Assembly (NCBI GenBank): GCA_016929415.1
Contig: JAFGIW010000119.1
Location: forward strand, 1-41,550
Direction of reading: 5' to 3'
Source: Chitinispirillaceae bacterium
GTDB lineage: Bacteria; Fibrobacterota; Chitinivibrionia; Chitinivibrionales; Chitinispirillaceae
DNA: 41,550 nt
A model generated the notes under the pieces. That model worked only from the letters and a program-made list of their open reading frames with translations, made no database searches and was not told the origin of the DNA. A program made the translations under genes and the position numbers. Positions 1 through 7,800 of the stretch are shown one piece after another (position 1 is the first letter of the stretch; the number at the start of each line of letters is the position of its first letter).

Positions 1-1165
1 CCACGAAGGGGATGAAATGGATGTGTTATTTCAATCCATTCCGAAGAATCGCTGCACAACGGTGCAGTTCGCAATAGCCGTCCCGACGGTGATCGACCGG
101 ATCGTGCAGGAAGCCACACGGATGTGTATAGAACCACTGTACGAACCGTTGTTTCACCAAAACAGTCATGGGTTTCGGCCGAGGCGCAGTTGCCATACGG
201 CCATCGAGCAGGCGAAGTGCTATCTGGCGCAGGGATACGGTATCGTGGTGGATCTTGATTTGAAAGATTTCTTCAATCGGGTAAATCATCAGCGGTTGTC
301 GGCAAAGCTCGCGGAGCGGGTAAGCGACAAACGGGTATTGGTCCTGATCGGTCGGATGCTCAAAGCAAAAGTAGTAATGCCCACGGGCGTGGTGATCGAC
401 ACCGAGCAGGGGGTTCCGCAAGGCGGCCCCTTGTCGCCGCTGTTGAGCAATATCTGCCTCGATGAGTTGGACAGGGAGCTTGAGCGCCGCGGACACCGGT
501 TCGTACGATATGCGGACGATTGTAATATTTACGTTCGCAGCGAACGGGCCGGACACCGTGTTATGGAAAGCGTGAGCCGTTTTCTCAAGGAGCGTATGCG
601 TCTTGAGGTAAATGAGCAAAAGAGCGCCGTGGCACGTCCTGAAGAGCGACACTTCGTCGGATTTCGTCTGCGGTTCGATTCGCAGAAGAACGATGTCGAG
701 GTGGCGTTGTCGCAAAGGTCGCTCCGGCGATTGCGTGACAAGGTGGTGGAACTTACCCCGCGTAACTTCGGGAACTCCATCGACAGGTGCATAAAGGGAA
801 TCAACGTGTACCTTAAAGGGTGGCTTGGTTTCTTCGGCATATGCACGGGTGGTGTGGAACGGGACCTGCGCGCGACCGATGCGCACATTCGGCGTCGGCT
901 TCGTGCGATACAACTGAAGCAGTGGAAACGCAAACGAACAATTGCCCGAAATCTTATTGCACGAGGAAAGGCCCATCGGAAAGTAATGGACGAGCTGTAT
1001 GGTAAGAAAAGCCGCTTGTGGGCTTTGAGCCATACGGCGGTAGTGGACAACGCCCTGAATAACCGGTATTGGTTGCAGCGGGGTTTGCGTCCGCTCTATG
1101 TGATGTGGTCTGAACTTAAGCAAGCCGAGGTCGCTCCGATACAAATGGTTCTCGAACTGGAATAG
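1..1165 (+). CDS. ltrA: Group II intron reverse transcriptase/maturase, 5'-incomplete and probably damaged
   Basis: This is an intron-encoded protein that would splice and mobilise its own group II intron. Read from the ATG at 17, the reverse transcriptase core is clear: DLDLKDFF near residues 79-86, QGGPLSPLLSN near 135-145 and the catalytic YADD at 165-168. A maturase (GIIM) domain follows, with the INVYLKGW and RRRLRAIQLKQWK motifs. No HNH endonuclease domain follows. The RT0/RT1 region is missing or garbled. The expected NG-VRN signature is readable in a different frame at 58-75, and the frame only becomes RT-like from about nt 83 (VPTVIDR). The ATG at 17 is therefore probably not the true start, and the gene extends left of the window. 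Two compensating indels are the simplest explanation, but divergent sequence or a sequence error is possible. Family assignment is very secure; intactness is doubtful. Confidence 0.9.
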   Translation, partial: HEGDEMDVLFQSIPKNRCTTVQFAIAVPTVIDRIVQEATRMCIEPLYEPLFHQNSHGFRPRRSCHTAIEQAKCYLAQGYGIVVDLDLKDFFNRVNHQRLSAKLAERVSDKRVLVLIGRMLKAKVVMPTGVVIDTEQGVPQGGPLSPLLSNICLDELDRELERRGHRFVRYADDCNIYVRSERAGHRVMESVSRFLKERMRLEVNEQKSAVARPEERHFVGFRLRFDSQKNDVEVALSQRSLRRLRDKVVELTPRNFGNSIDRCIKGINVYLKGWLGFFGICTGGVERDLRATDAHIRRRLRAIQLKQWKRKRTIARNLIARGKAHRKVMDELYGKKSRLWALSHTAVVDNALNNRYWLQRGLRPLYVMWSELKQAEVAPIQMVLELE

Positions 1166-1226
1166 TCGTGGTCGTAAACCGGCTGACGATAGGGGAATCT
1201 TTTAAAGTGAAACCTTTCGTCCCGAA

Positions 1227-1296
1227 GAGCCGTATGTGAACAGCACTAGTACGGTTCTGTGGGAGGTCAGAGGGGGTAACCCCTCTTCCTACCCGA
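1227..1296 (+). ncRNA. Group II intron domains V and VI (3' end of the intron)
   Basis: Sixty bases after the maturase stop there is a domain V hairpin, with arms GAGCCGTA (1227-1234) and TACGGTTC (1250-1257) closing a short internal stem and loop. This is the catalytic RNA signature of bacterial group II introns. It is followed by a domain VI-like stem (AGAGGGG / CCCCTCT, about 1270-1285) and a pyrimidine-rich end near CCTACCCGAG, which resembles the usual 3' splice boundary. The exact 3' base is uncertain by a few positions. The intron reads on the plus strand, and the next annotated gene (minus strand) ends 80 bases further on, so the insertion appears intergenic. Confidence 0.8.
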
Positions 1297-1376
1297 GCTA
1301 CCGCTGTTGGGCGTAGTTCCCCCGCTGTTTCTTCTGCTTTCGCGCGCATATAATATGAAACATTCAGAATCATGCA

Positions 1377-1730
1377 CTATTTGGTGAATTTCCTGATATA
1401 GACATCTTTTAACATTATGCTTTGAAATCTGTCATCATGGCACATACTTTCAATTTGCCTTAAATGTACCAATCGGCCAAAGTGCCGTACCAAACGATTT
1501 TTTAGGATATCATGATTTCTGCTCTTATAGTACTTCCCGCCCGATTGAACGAAATTATCCAACAGTTTATGTAAATTGTATTTTATATCGCGAATCCTAT
1601 CATATTCCAAACCGGAGTCTACGAAATAAATTTTTACATCCATCTGCTCCATAAGATGGAAAGTAGCGTAACGTATCGCCAAAAAACAGGTGTCGTGATC
1701 GTCTGTGCAGATTATAATACCTACCTTCAT
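1377..1730 (-). CDS. DsrE/DsrF-like small protein lacking the usual cysteine pair
   Basis: The 117-residue product begins MKVGIIICTDDHDTCFLAIRY, which matches the N-terminal strand and helix of DsrE-family proteins (sulfur relay or peroxiredoxin-like fold), and contains NFVQSGGKYY as in that family. The C-terminal ESMC...MLKDVY also fits. However, the stretch that normally carries CGTC reads FGRL, and about 15 extra residues (rich in K, R, N) sit before it, so the usual redox cysteines are absent. It starts 24 bases after rnk on the same strand, with AGAAG as a weak ribosome site, so the two are probably cotranscribed. The region is AT-rich. It could be a decayed copy or a binding-only paralogue; the family call is moderately secure. 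Confidence 0.6.
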   Translation of the reverse strand: MKVGIIICTDDHDTCFLAIRYATFHLMEQMDVKIYFVDSGLEYDRIRDIKYNLHKLLDNFVQSGGKYYKSRNHDILKNRLVRHFGRLVHLRQIESMCHDDRFQSIMLKDVYIRKFTK

Positions 1731-1754
1731 GATCTTCTTGTTTCAATACTATCT

Positions 1755-2171
1755 CTACAAGTCAAAGTCACCGGCAGCTTCTGGTTGATAGGTGATTTTC
1801 ACAACTTTCCATTTAGCGATACCCGCAGGAACCTTCCATTCGATAACATCGCCTACGCGATACCCTAGGAGAGCTGTTCCAATTGGTGCAATAATTGAAA
1901 TATAACCTTTGTCGGCATCAGCTTGATGAGGAAAAACAATGCGATAAACCGTTTCTTCTCTAGTATCCATATCTCTTAAATGGACTTCAGAATTCATGGT
2001 AACGACATCAGGAGGTATTTCTTGAGGTTTCATAACCGTTGCACTATTTAGTTCTTCTTCCAATGCTTTTAAGTACTTCTCGTTTGCTTTAAGGGACTCT
2101 CTTGATGATTCTATTAATCCGCGCAACCTTCGCATGTCATTATCAGTTGTATAGATGCGTTTGTCAGCCAT
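1755..2171 (-). CDS. rnk: Rnk/GreA-GreB family regulator (nucleoside diphosphate kinase regulator type)
   Basis: The 138-residue protein has a short N-terminal helical hairpin (residues about 10-45) and a C-terminal Gre-factor FKBP-like domain. IPPDVVTMNSEV, followed by the APIGTALLGYRVGD stretch and ending in YQPEAAGDFDL, is almost diagnostic of Rnk-type proteins, which bind RNA polymerase near the secondary channel. The start is set by the ribosome site GGAGGG at 2180-2185: it lies 8 bases before the ATG at 2171 but only 2 before an alternative GTG at 2177. The stubby coiled coil argues for Rnk rather than full GreA/GreB. It heads a probable two-gene unit with the DsrE-like gene. The DNA is clearly AT-richer than genes to the right. 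Confidence 0.88.
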   Translation of the reverse strand: MADKRIYTTDNDMRRLRGLIESSRESLKANEKYLKALEEELNSATVMKPQEIPPDVVTMNSEVHLRDMDTREETVYRIVFPHQADADKGYISIIAPIGTALLGYRVGDVIEWKVPAGIAKWKVVKITYQPEAAGDFDL

Positions 2172-2869
2172 AGTCACGTCCCTCCATTATGATGTTTTAA
2201 ATTGTTATTTCATCTTACTCGTTTTTACTCAATCGACATTTACTTTACGTCTACTATTCATTGTTGCTCTCTTTCTTTAGGTGCGCGCCCCATGTATTTC
2301 TTGTCTTGCAGCGGGGGAATTGCGCCTAACTGTATGCTAACGTGAAGATTCATGTTATTTTCACCTTGTCGCACTGTCTCAATATCGCCCTGAAAACCAT
2401 GATATCAGTGAATACGGTTTTTTGATATCTCAGAAAAACGGCAGCTATCATACACCAGCGCCGTTTCTTCCGTTCCCGACCGGAAAAAAAGTCCCGACAC
2501 AAGGAATCGACTCTCTCCCGAAGTGGAACTCTTATTATCTGTTGCGGCGAAGCGGAAATGACGGTTGTTGTGTTCAAGGTGTTCCCGTCGTGTGTTGTGG
2601 AATGAATTACGGCTTGAAATCAATATAGATAAGGAACATATCCGGATCAAGGGAGGTGCGGTTTAAAATTACGCTTCCTCTTCAGTCCGCCGGGAGAAGG
2701 TTGAATTTGAAGTCGTTTTCATGCTTTCCAAGTCTCGGCTGCATTTAGGGTAAACAAATGCCGGAATAATGATTATATTTATAATAATCGCTTCACTATC
2801 CGCATGCTCGCCGGAAGCAACCGTGATGTCCGGCAGCTTTTGCGTCACTGAATGTTTAAGGAGGGCCGA
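2172..2869. other. Intergenic region around dispersed repeat copy A
   Basis: Apart from the dispersed repeat, this 700-base gap holds short AT-rich stretches. A TATAAT at 2780-2785 could be a -10 element for the secreted-protein gene starting at 2870, but no convincing -35 hexamer lies at the right distance. Short ORFs on both strands here fall inside the repeat and are not annotated as genes. Confidence 0.5.
2332..2745 (-). repeat. Dispersed repeat, copy A (about 400 bp)
   Basis: The minus strand here aligns over roughly 400 bases with the plus strand at 36085-36492. Landmarks shared by both are CTCCCGGCGGACTGAAGAG, CTCCCTTGATCCGG, CAACAACCGTCATTTCCGC, CACTGATATC and GTGCGACAAGGTG. The central ~220 bases align with no obvious insertions or deletions. 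A frame of about 72 codons is open in both copies and ends at the same TGA. It occupies most of the gap between rnk and the next gene. I do not recognise the element; no terminal inverted repeats or transposase are visible. Confidence 0.85.
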
Positions 2870-4267
2870 ATGCTTCGAAATACAGTTCTGTCCATTATTG
2901 TCTGCTGCCTGCCGCTTCAGGCCGCCATTGTGAGAGGCGTCGTTACCGACAGCGCCACCGGAGCGGCTGTTTCAGGCGCGATCGTGCAGGTCAGTTTCGG
3001 CGCGTTGGTTTTCGCCGCCGATACGAGCGGCGACGACGGCTCTTATTCAATAGCGAGCGTCGACACGGGATACTGGGGAATTAATGTTTCGGCAACCGGA
3101 TATCATGCCAAATCGCTTGCCGTAACGGTCAAAGACAGCACGACCGTTACCCTTACCATTCCCCTAAGGCTTATCCACTACGGTAAGGTCACTGGTCGGG
3201 TCACCGCCGACTCAGCCGCCGGCGAACCGCTTGACGGGGTGGTCGTTCTTCTGCTGGGAAACGGACCGGACAACGATACCGCCGCCACCGACGGGCAGGG
3301 GAGCTATGCGTTCGACAGTGCGATCGTCGGTAAAGGCTATACGATAGCGGTTTCGAAAACCGGTTATGCGAATGCGGCGTTTTTGCTGATTGAAAAGAAA
3401 ATCGCGACGGATACGGTCGATTTCTCCATGAGGAAGCTGGCAATTAAAGACATTTCCGTCTCGCTTTTCAGGGACGCCGACAGTGCGGCGATCGTCGGCG
3501 GGAGGGTGACGCTGACTTCAGGCAGCACCACGAGGTTGTTCGGCTATACCGGAACCGACGGAAATGCACTGTTCAAACAGGTGATGGAAGGATCTTACTA
3601 CGTTTATGCGACGGCATCCGGCTATGCTTCGGCGAAGAGTGCGTTGACGGTGAACGACACCGGAGCCGATTCGGTCGTATTCTACCTCGTGACGGCGACC
3701 GACGGTACCAAGACCCTGAACGGGACCGTGATGGATTCGTCGAACAATAATCCTATCTCCGGGGCTCTGCTTTATTTGACCACTGTCAACGGTCCGACAT
3801 TCATTATTGCGACCTCCACCGCCGGAGACGGAAGCTTTTCCATTGATGGAATCCCGGTAACGGTCACTTCCGTCAACCTTTCGGCGCGGCACGAAAAGTA
3901 TCAGCCTTCCACGCGGCGGGTCACCCTTGGTGCGGCAGATACGGCGGATACCACGGAATTCACCTTCAGGCTGATTCCGGTTGCCGCCGCGCCGGTCAGT
4001 GTGAAACGGGGCGCAGGCGGAGGCGGACAACCGCGCATGGCCATTACCGCAGGCGGACGGATCTCTTTTTCCGCCGTCACCGGATGCGGTACTGTCCGGC
4101 TGTTCGATCTGAACGGACGGTTGATGCTTCGCTGTCCCTTCGACAGCCGCGGCCGATCGACCTTCACACTGCCTCGGCGGCGTCTCCCCATGTCCGCGTA
4201 TCTGTTCCGTATTTCCACGACGGATGGAGAGGCTTTTGTCGGTAAGGTAACGACGGGCGGGAGATAG
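2870..4267 (+). CDS. Secreted protein with repeated carboxypeptidase-regulatory-like domains and a C-terminal sorting-like domain
   Basis: The 465-residue product starts at the ATG at 2870, preceded by AAGGAGGG at 2858-2865; the upstream in-frame ATG at 2852 would place this site inside the coding region. A signal peptide (MLRNTVLSIIVCCLPLQA) is followed by about four CarboxypepD_reg-like/Ig-like repeats, each with the pattern G.V.D..T..P..GA.V and a GSY.I or GNA.F stretch (near residues 22, 112, 195 and 285). The last ~80 residues (VRLFDLNGRLML ... AYLFRISTTDGEAFVGKV) resemble the T9SS type A sorting domain found in Bacteroidota and Fibrobacterota. It is therefore probably exported and surface-attached. 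The specific role is unknown. The gene stands alone and converges on fxsA. Confidence 0.8.
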   Translation: MLRNTVLSIIVCCLPLQAAIVRGVVTDSATGAAVSGAIVQVSFGALVFAADTSGDDGSYSIASVDTGYWGINVSATGYHAKSLAVTVKDSTTVTLTIPLRLIHYGKVTGRVTADSAAGEPLDGVVVLLLGNGPDNDTAATDGQGSYAFDSAIVGKGYTIAVSKTGYANAAFLLIEKKIATDTVDFSMRKLAIKDISVSLFRDADSAAIVGGRVTLTSGSTTRLFGYTGTDGNALFKQVMEGSYYVYATASGYASAKSALTVNDTGADSVVFYLVTATDGTKTLNGTVMDSSNNNPISGALLYLTTVNGPTFIIATSTAGDGSFSIDGIPVTVTSVNLSARHEKYQPSTRRVTLGAADTADTTEFTFRLIPVAAAPVSVKRGAGGGGQPRMAITAGGRISFSAVTGCGTVRLFDLNGRLMLRCPFDSRGRSTFTLPRRRLPMSAYLFRISTTDGEAFVGKVTTGGR

Positions 4268-4426
4268 CCGGGAGAGGCCGCGTTGAGGGGTCCTGCAGAT
4301 CGGCAATCAAAGGCCTCGTCTATATTAGCCCAGATCTTCGGGATACTGTCCATTGGACTTTGTAAATTATTGGGAATTGATTTGGTAGAATTAATTACCT
4401 GACAACCCCTCATCCCCCGCGCTTTA

Positions 4427-4822
4427 TCACTCCCGCCTCATCCACACCCCCCCGCCGCGGCCCATCAGGTCATTGAAAAACCGTTTCAGCATATCTCTGA
4501 TTTTTTGCCGGGTATAGGGGATGAGCAGCGAAAAACCGAACGTATCGGTAATGAGCCCCGGGGTGATCAGGAGGAGCCCGGCAACGAGAATGAGCGCCCC
4601 GTCGATCAGTTCGTCGGCGGGAAGGGCGCCCATCGACAGCTGTTGCCTGATGCGCGACAGCGTTTCAATGCCCTGGCGTTTTGCGAGATAGGCTCCCGCC
4701 ATGGCGGTGACGATCACGAGGAGTATGGTATTGAAAAGACCGATTGCCGCCCCGACCTTCATCAGAACGAAGAGTTCAATAAGCGGAATGACGGTAAAAA
4801 GTATAAGCAGGCGCGGAAACAT
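4427..4822 (-). CDS. fxsA: FxsA family inner-membrane protein
   Basis: The 131-residue protein has the FxsA layout: an N-terminal membrane hairpin (residues 3-45, with the conserved PLIELFVLMKVG), then AGAYLAKRQG, a linker, and a third hydrophobic segment (ILVAGLLLITPGLITDTFG) before a basic cytoplasmic tail. FxsA was named because overproduction in E. coli suppresses F-factor exclusion of phage T7; its normal role is unclear and it is widespread. Here it starts 41 bases after the stop of the ATPase-PglZ fusion gene on the same strand, so it may be the last gene of that operon. The tail is Gly/Arg rich (MGRGGGVWMRRE). Confidence 0.9.
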   Translation of the reverse strand: MFPRLLILFTVIPLIELFVLMKVGAAIGLFNTILLVIVTAMAGAYLAKRQGIETLSRIRQQLSMGALPADELIDGALILVAGLLLITPGLITDTFGFSLLIPYTRQKIRDMLKRFFNDLMGRGGGVWMRRE

Positions 4823-4863
4823 TTTTTCCTCGTTATTGATGATTTGAGCGACTCACCGGCTCA

Positions 4864-7800
4864 TCACTCCCACACCGCCCTGAAGATCGCCTGCTCGAAC
4901 AGACCGCCGCCTCCGTGATGGAGCCCTTTTTCGGAGAAGGAGAGTCCGTGATCGGTGGTCAGTATCAGACGATGGCCTTTTTCGCGGCATTGGTTGATAA
5001 GCTGCGGGAGGTTGCGCTGAAGGAGAAGGGAGAGTTTTTCTGCCATGGCCGGAAGATCGGCCAGCCCGTCGTGCACCTGCCGGTCGAAAAAAGCGATCCG
5101 CACGATCCGCGCGCACGACAATGTTGCCTGCGGCAATTGGTCGGTCCAGCCGTACGCTTCATTTCCTTCGATGGTCAGGTAGGGAACGCTGCGCTGCGCC
5201 ATTTCGTTGATCGGGTCGCGTTCCTGCGGAAAACCGAAAAGCTCGTTGAGGCCTCCCACGGTCGTGCTCGGGGAAGTCTGGCGATGCCATGTCCGCTTCG
5301 CCGCGGCGAACAGACCGGGGCCGGTGGAATCAACTGTCAACCATATATCCGGAGGAATCGCGTCGATTATAACGATGGTCGCCGGATGTTCGCACTCGAC
5401 CGGCTCCACTGCCGGGAGGGAGGAGAGCCAGTCGGCGCCCGCATCGTGAAGCCGCGCGAGCGCGGCGAGCGCCTCTTTCTTGACAGCCGCATCTGCCCAC
5501 GGGTCGTTGAACGCCGCGACGATATGGCTGCGCTGCAAAAGCCGGCCGGGGAAATGAACGGCGGCAAGCGTTCCGATTGCACGCAGTGTCGCGATCCGCC
5601 GTTCAATCGCCGGCGTCTCGGTTTTATCGAGGAAATGGATCGACCCGGCCTCTTCCGGAACGCGGAACCTGTTTGCGCATACGCGCCGCGCCAGCAATCC
5701 CCACGCGGCGGCGAGCGCGGTCCGGTGCGCCGGTTCGTCGCAGAGAAACCTGAGCAGCGCCTCGGCCGGTGCGGCCGCAAGCTGCTTCCCGAGGTCCGCG
5801 GCCGGAAAGCGGCGTTCGAGCGCCTCTGCAAGCTGCGCGAGTTCCCCGCTCTCCAGTGCCCGGTCGTGGAGAGGCGTCCCGAAAAGCTCCGGATGCAGTT
5901 GCGGCCACAGGAGCGGATCGATCGTTTTTGGAGCAGCGCTTTCCTGCGCGTCATCGATCGAAAGGATCACCTCGCCCTCACGCTGTCCGATCCACTCCTC
6001 GACAATCTTCCTGATGCGCGCCGCATTGAGCCGGCGGCCGGCGAGATTGCCGCGCAGCGCCTCGAAACTGCGCTGCTCGATGCGGGCATATCCCGAGAGC
6101 GCCCTGCCGATTGCCGCGATCGTCGCCTCGTCAAGCAGGTCGGCCAGCGCGGCAATGGAAATCGTCTCTTTCCCCTTGAGCAATGCATGCATACCGGCGA
6201 GCCGTTTGGACGTTCCGGGATCAATATCCCTGATCGCGAAGGTGTGCGCGGCGATTGCTTCGAGCACATCGGCGCTCCCGAGAATCGCGAGGTAGCCGGT
6301 CAGCAGCCGGTCGATGACGGATGAGGGATTGCCGGGCAGCGTCCGGTACGGCTCTTCACCGAAAGTATAGTTGCATCCGCAAATTGCCGAACGGAGAAGT
6401 TCCTCAATCAGGTTGCGGCCGCAGGGCCGCGGCGCCGGCGTATCGTACGACGCGAGGAACTGCTGCGTTCCGGGGGGCCGGTCAAGGGCCGGCAGCCCGG
6501 CGAGGCGGCGAAGCAGCAGAAGATTCCGTTCCCCCTGACGCGAGAGGGGCGTCGCGGCGGCGGGCGCATGGAAGCGCGCGTGGGCTGCACTGTAGCAGTC
6601 ACTATAGGCGGCCTTGAACTGTTCGAAGGCTGCCTGCAGCCGCTCCCCCTCATCGGGGATGAGCAGACTCGAGGGATTGTCGAGGATATCGAGTACTGCA
6701 TCGCGTGCGGCCCCGACGGCTTTGTCGGCCTGCGCGGCCGCGACCACCGACGGGTGGTTGCAGTAATGGTTTACGTAAACGATTTTTTCCGCCTGCCGCG
6801 ACAGAAAACGGGCGGTCTGCCTGATGGTTGACACGTCATCAACCGACAGCCCCGATGAACGCCACGCGGCAGCGAACCGTTCGAGACCGTCACGCGCGGC
6901 GTAAGAGGTTTTTATTTCATCGACGACTTTCTGCAGGCGTTCGCCCGCATCCCTGACGCCCTCGAAGTCGAAGCGGCTGAATGCGGCGTACCCCGACACT
7001 GCCTGCAGTTGCGGAGCGAGCGAAGCGAGCAGGGCGGTCGCGGTTGATTTGAATTTGACGGCCGCGGCCCACGCCTCGCGCTGACGCCGCAGATCGAAGG
7101 CGTCGCCCTGCCCTGAGGGCAGCAAAAACGGGCAGCAATTGACGATGGTCTCCCGGTCGGCCTGATTGATCAGCTCTCCGGGAGCTATCGTCTCGACCTG
7201 ATCGACGGTCATCAACTTGATGTAGTCGAGCGGCAGGGCTCGTCCGTGATTGATAAGCGAAATAAGCCCGCATTGCGCAAGCGACGCCAGCAGGAAGCAG
7301 GCCATGTCGTGCGGCACTCCGTAGGGTCCATTCTGCAGTTCCTGCATGATCTCGGCCCGAAGGCGCGGTTCCGAGGCGCTCAGATGACCGAACAGATAAG
7401 AAAGAAACGCGTTTGTCGACGGCTGCGGCGCCATGAGGTAATTGCCGTTTTTAACCTCGACGAGCCCCAGCGGTGCAGCCAGCGTTTCGATCGACTCCGT
7501 CAGGCTTCGGGCCCGCGCATCGCGCAGCGGGAGCGTACCCGCGGTCACGAACTCCTCGAAGAGCCGCTGATACAGCCGCAGCGACGGCGGCAGTCCGCGG
7601 GGGGCGATCTCCTTGAACCGGGGATAGCGCTCTTCACACAGCTGTTCCGACGCGATTTCGAGCAGCCGTTCGAACCGCATCACCTGCCTCACCGCCGGAT
7701 CGACCACAAGCGACGCATCGTCGAACGAGCCCTGGTACACCCGCCGCAGGAGCGCGCTGCCCACCGCGGCTTCGCTTTTGCGCAGCCGTTCTTTGACAAG

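Noticed and set aside
26-1144. 372-codon minus-strand frame opposite the maturase
   Set aside because: The plus strand carries the catalytic YADD and maturase motifs; the antisense product has no recognisable feature.
2320-2345. attC-like core GTTAGGC on the minus strand (GCCTAAC at 2325-2331)
   Set aside because: No matching partner core at the distance required for an integron recombination site and no integrase or cassette array in view.
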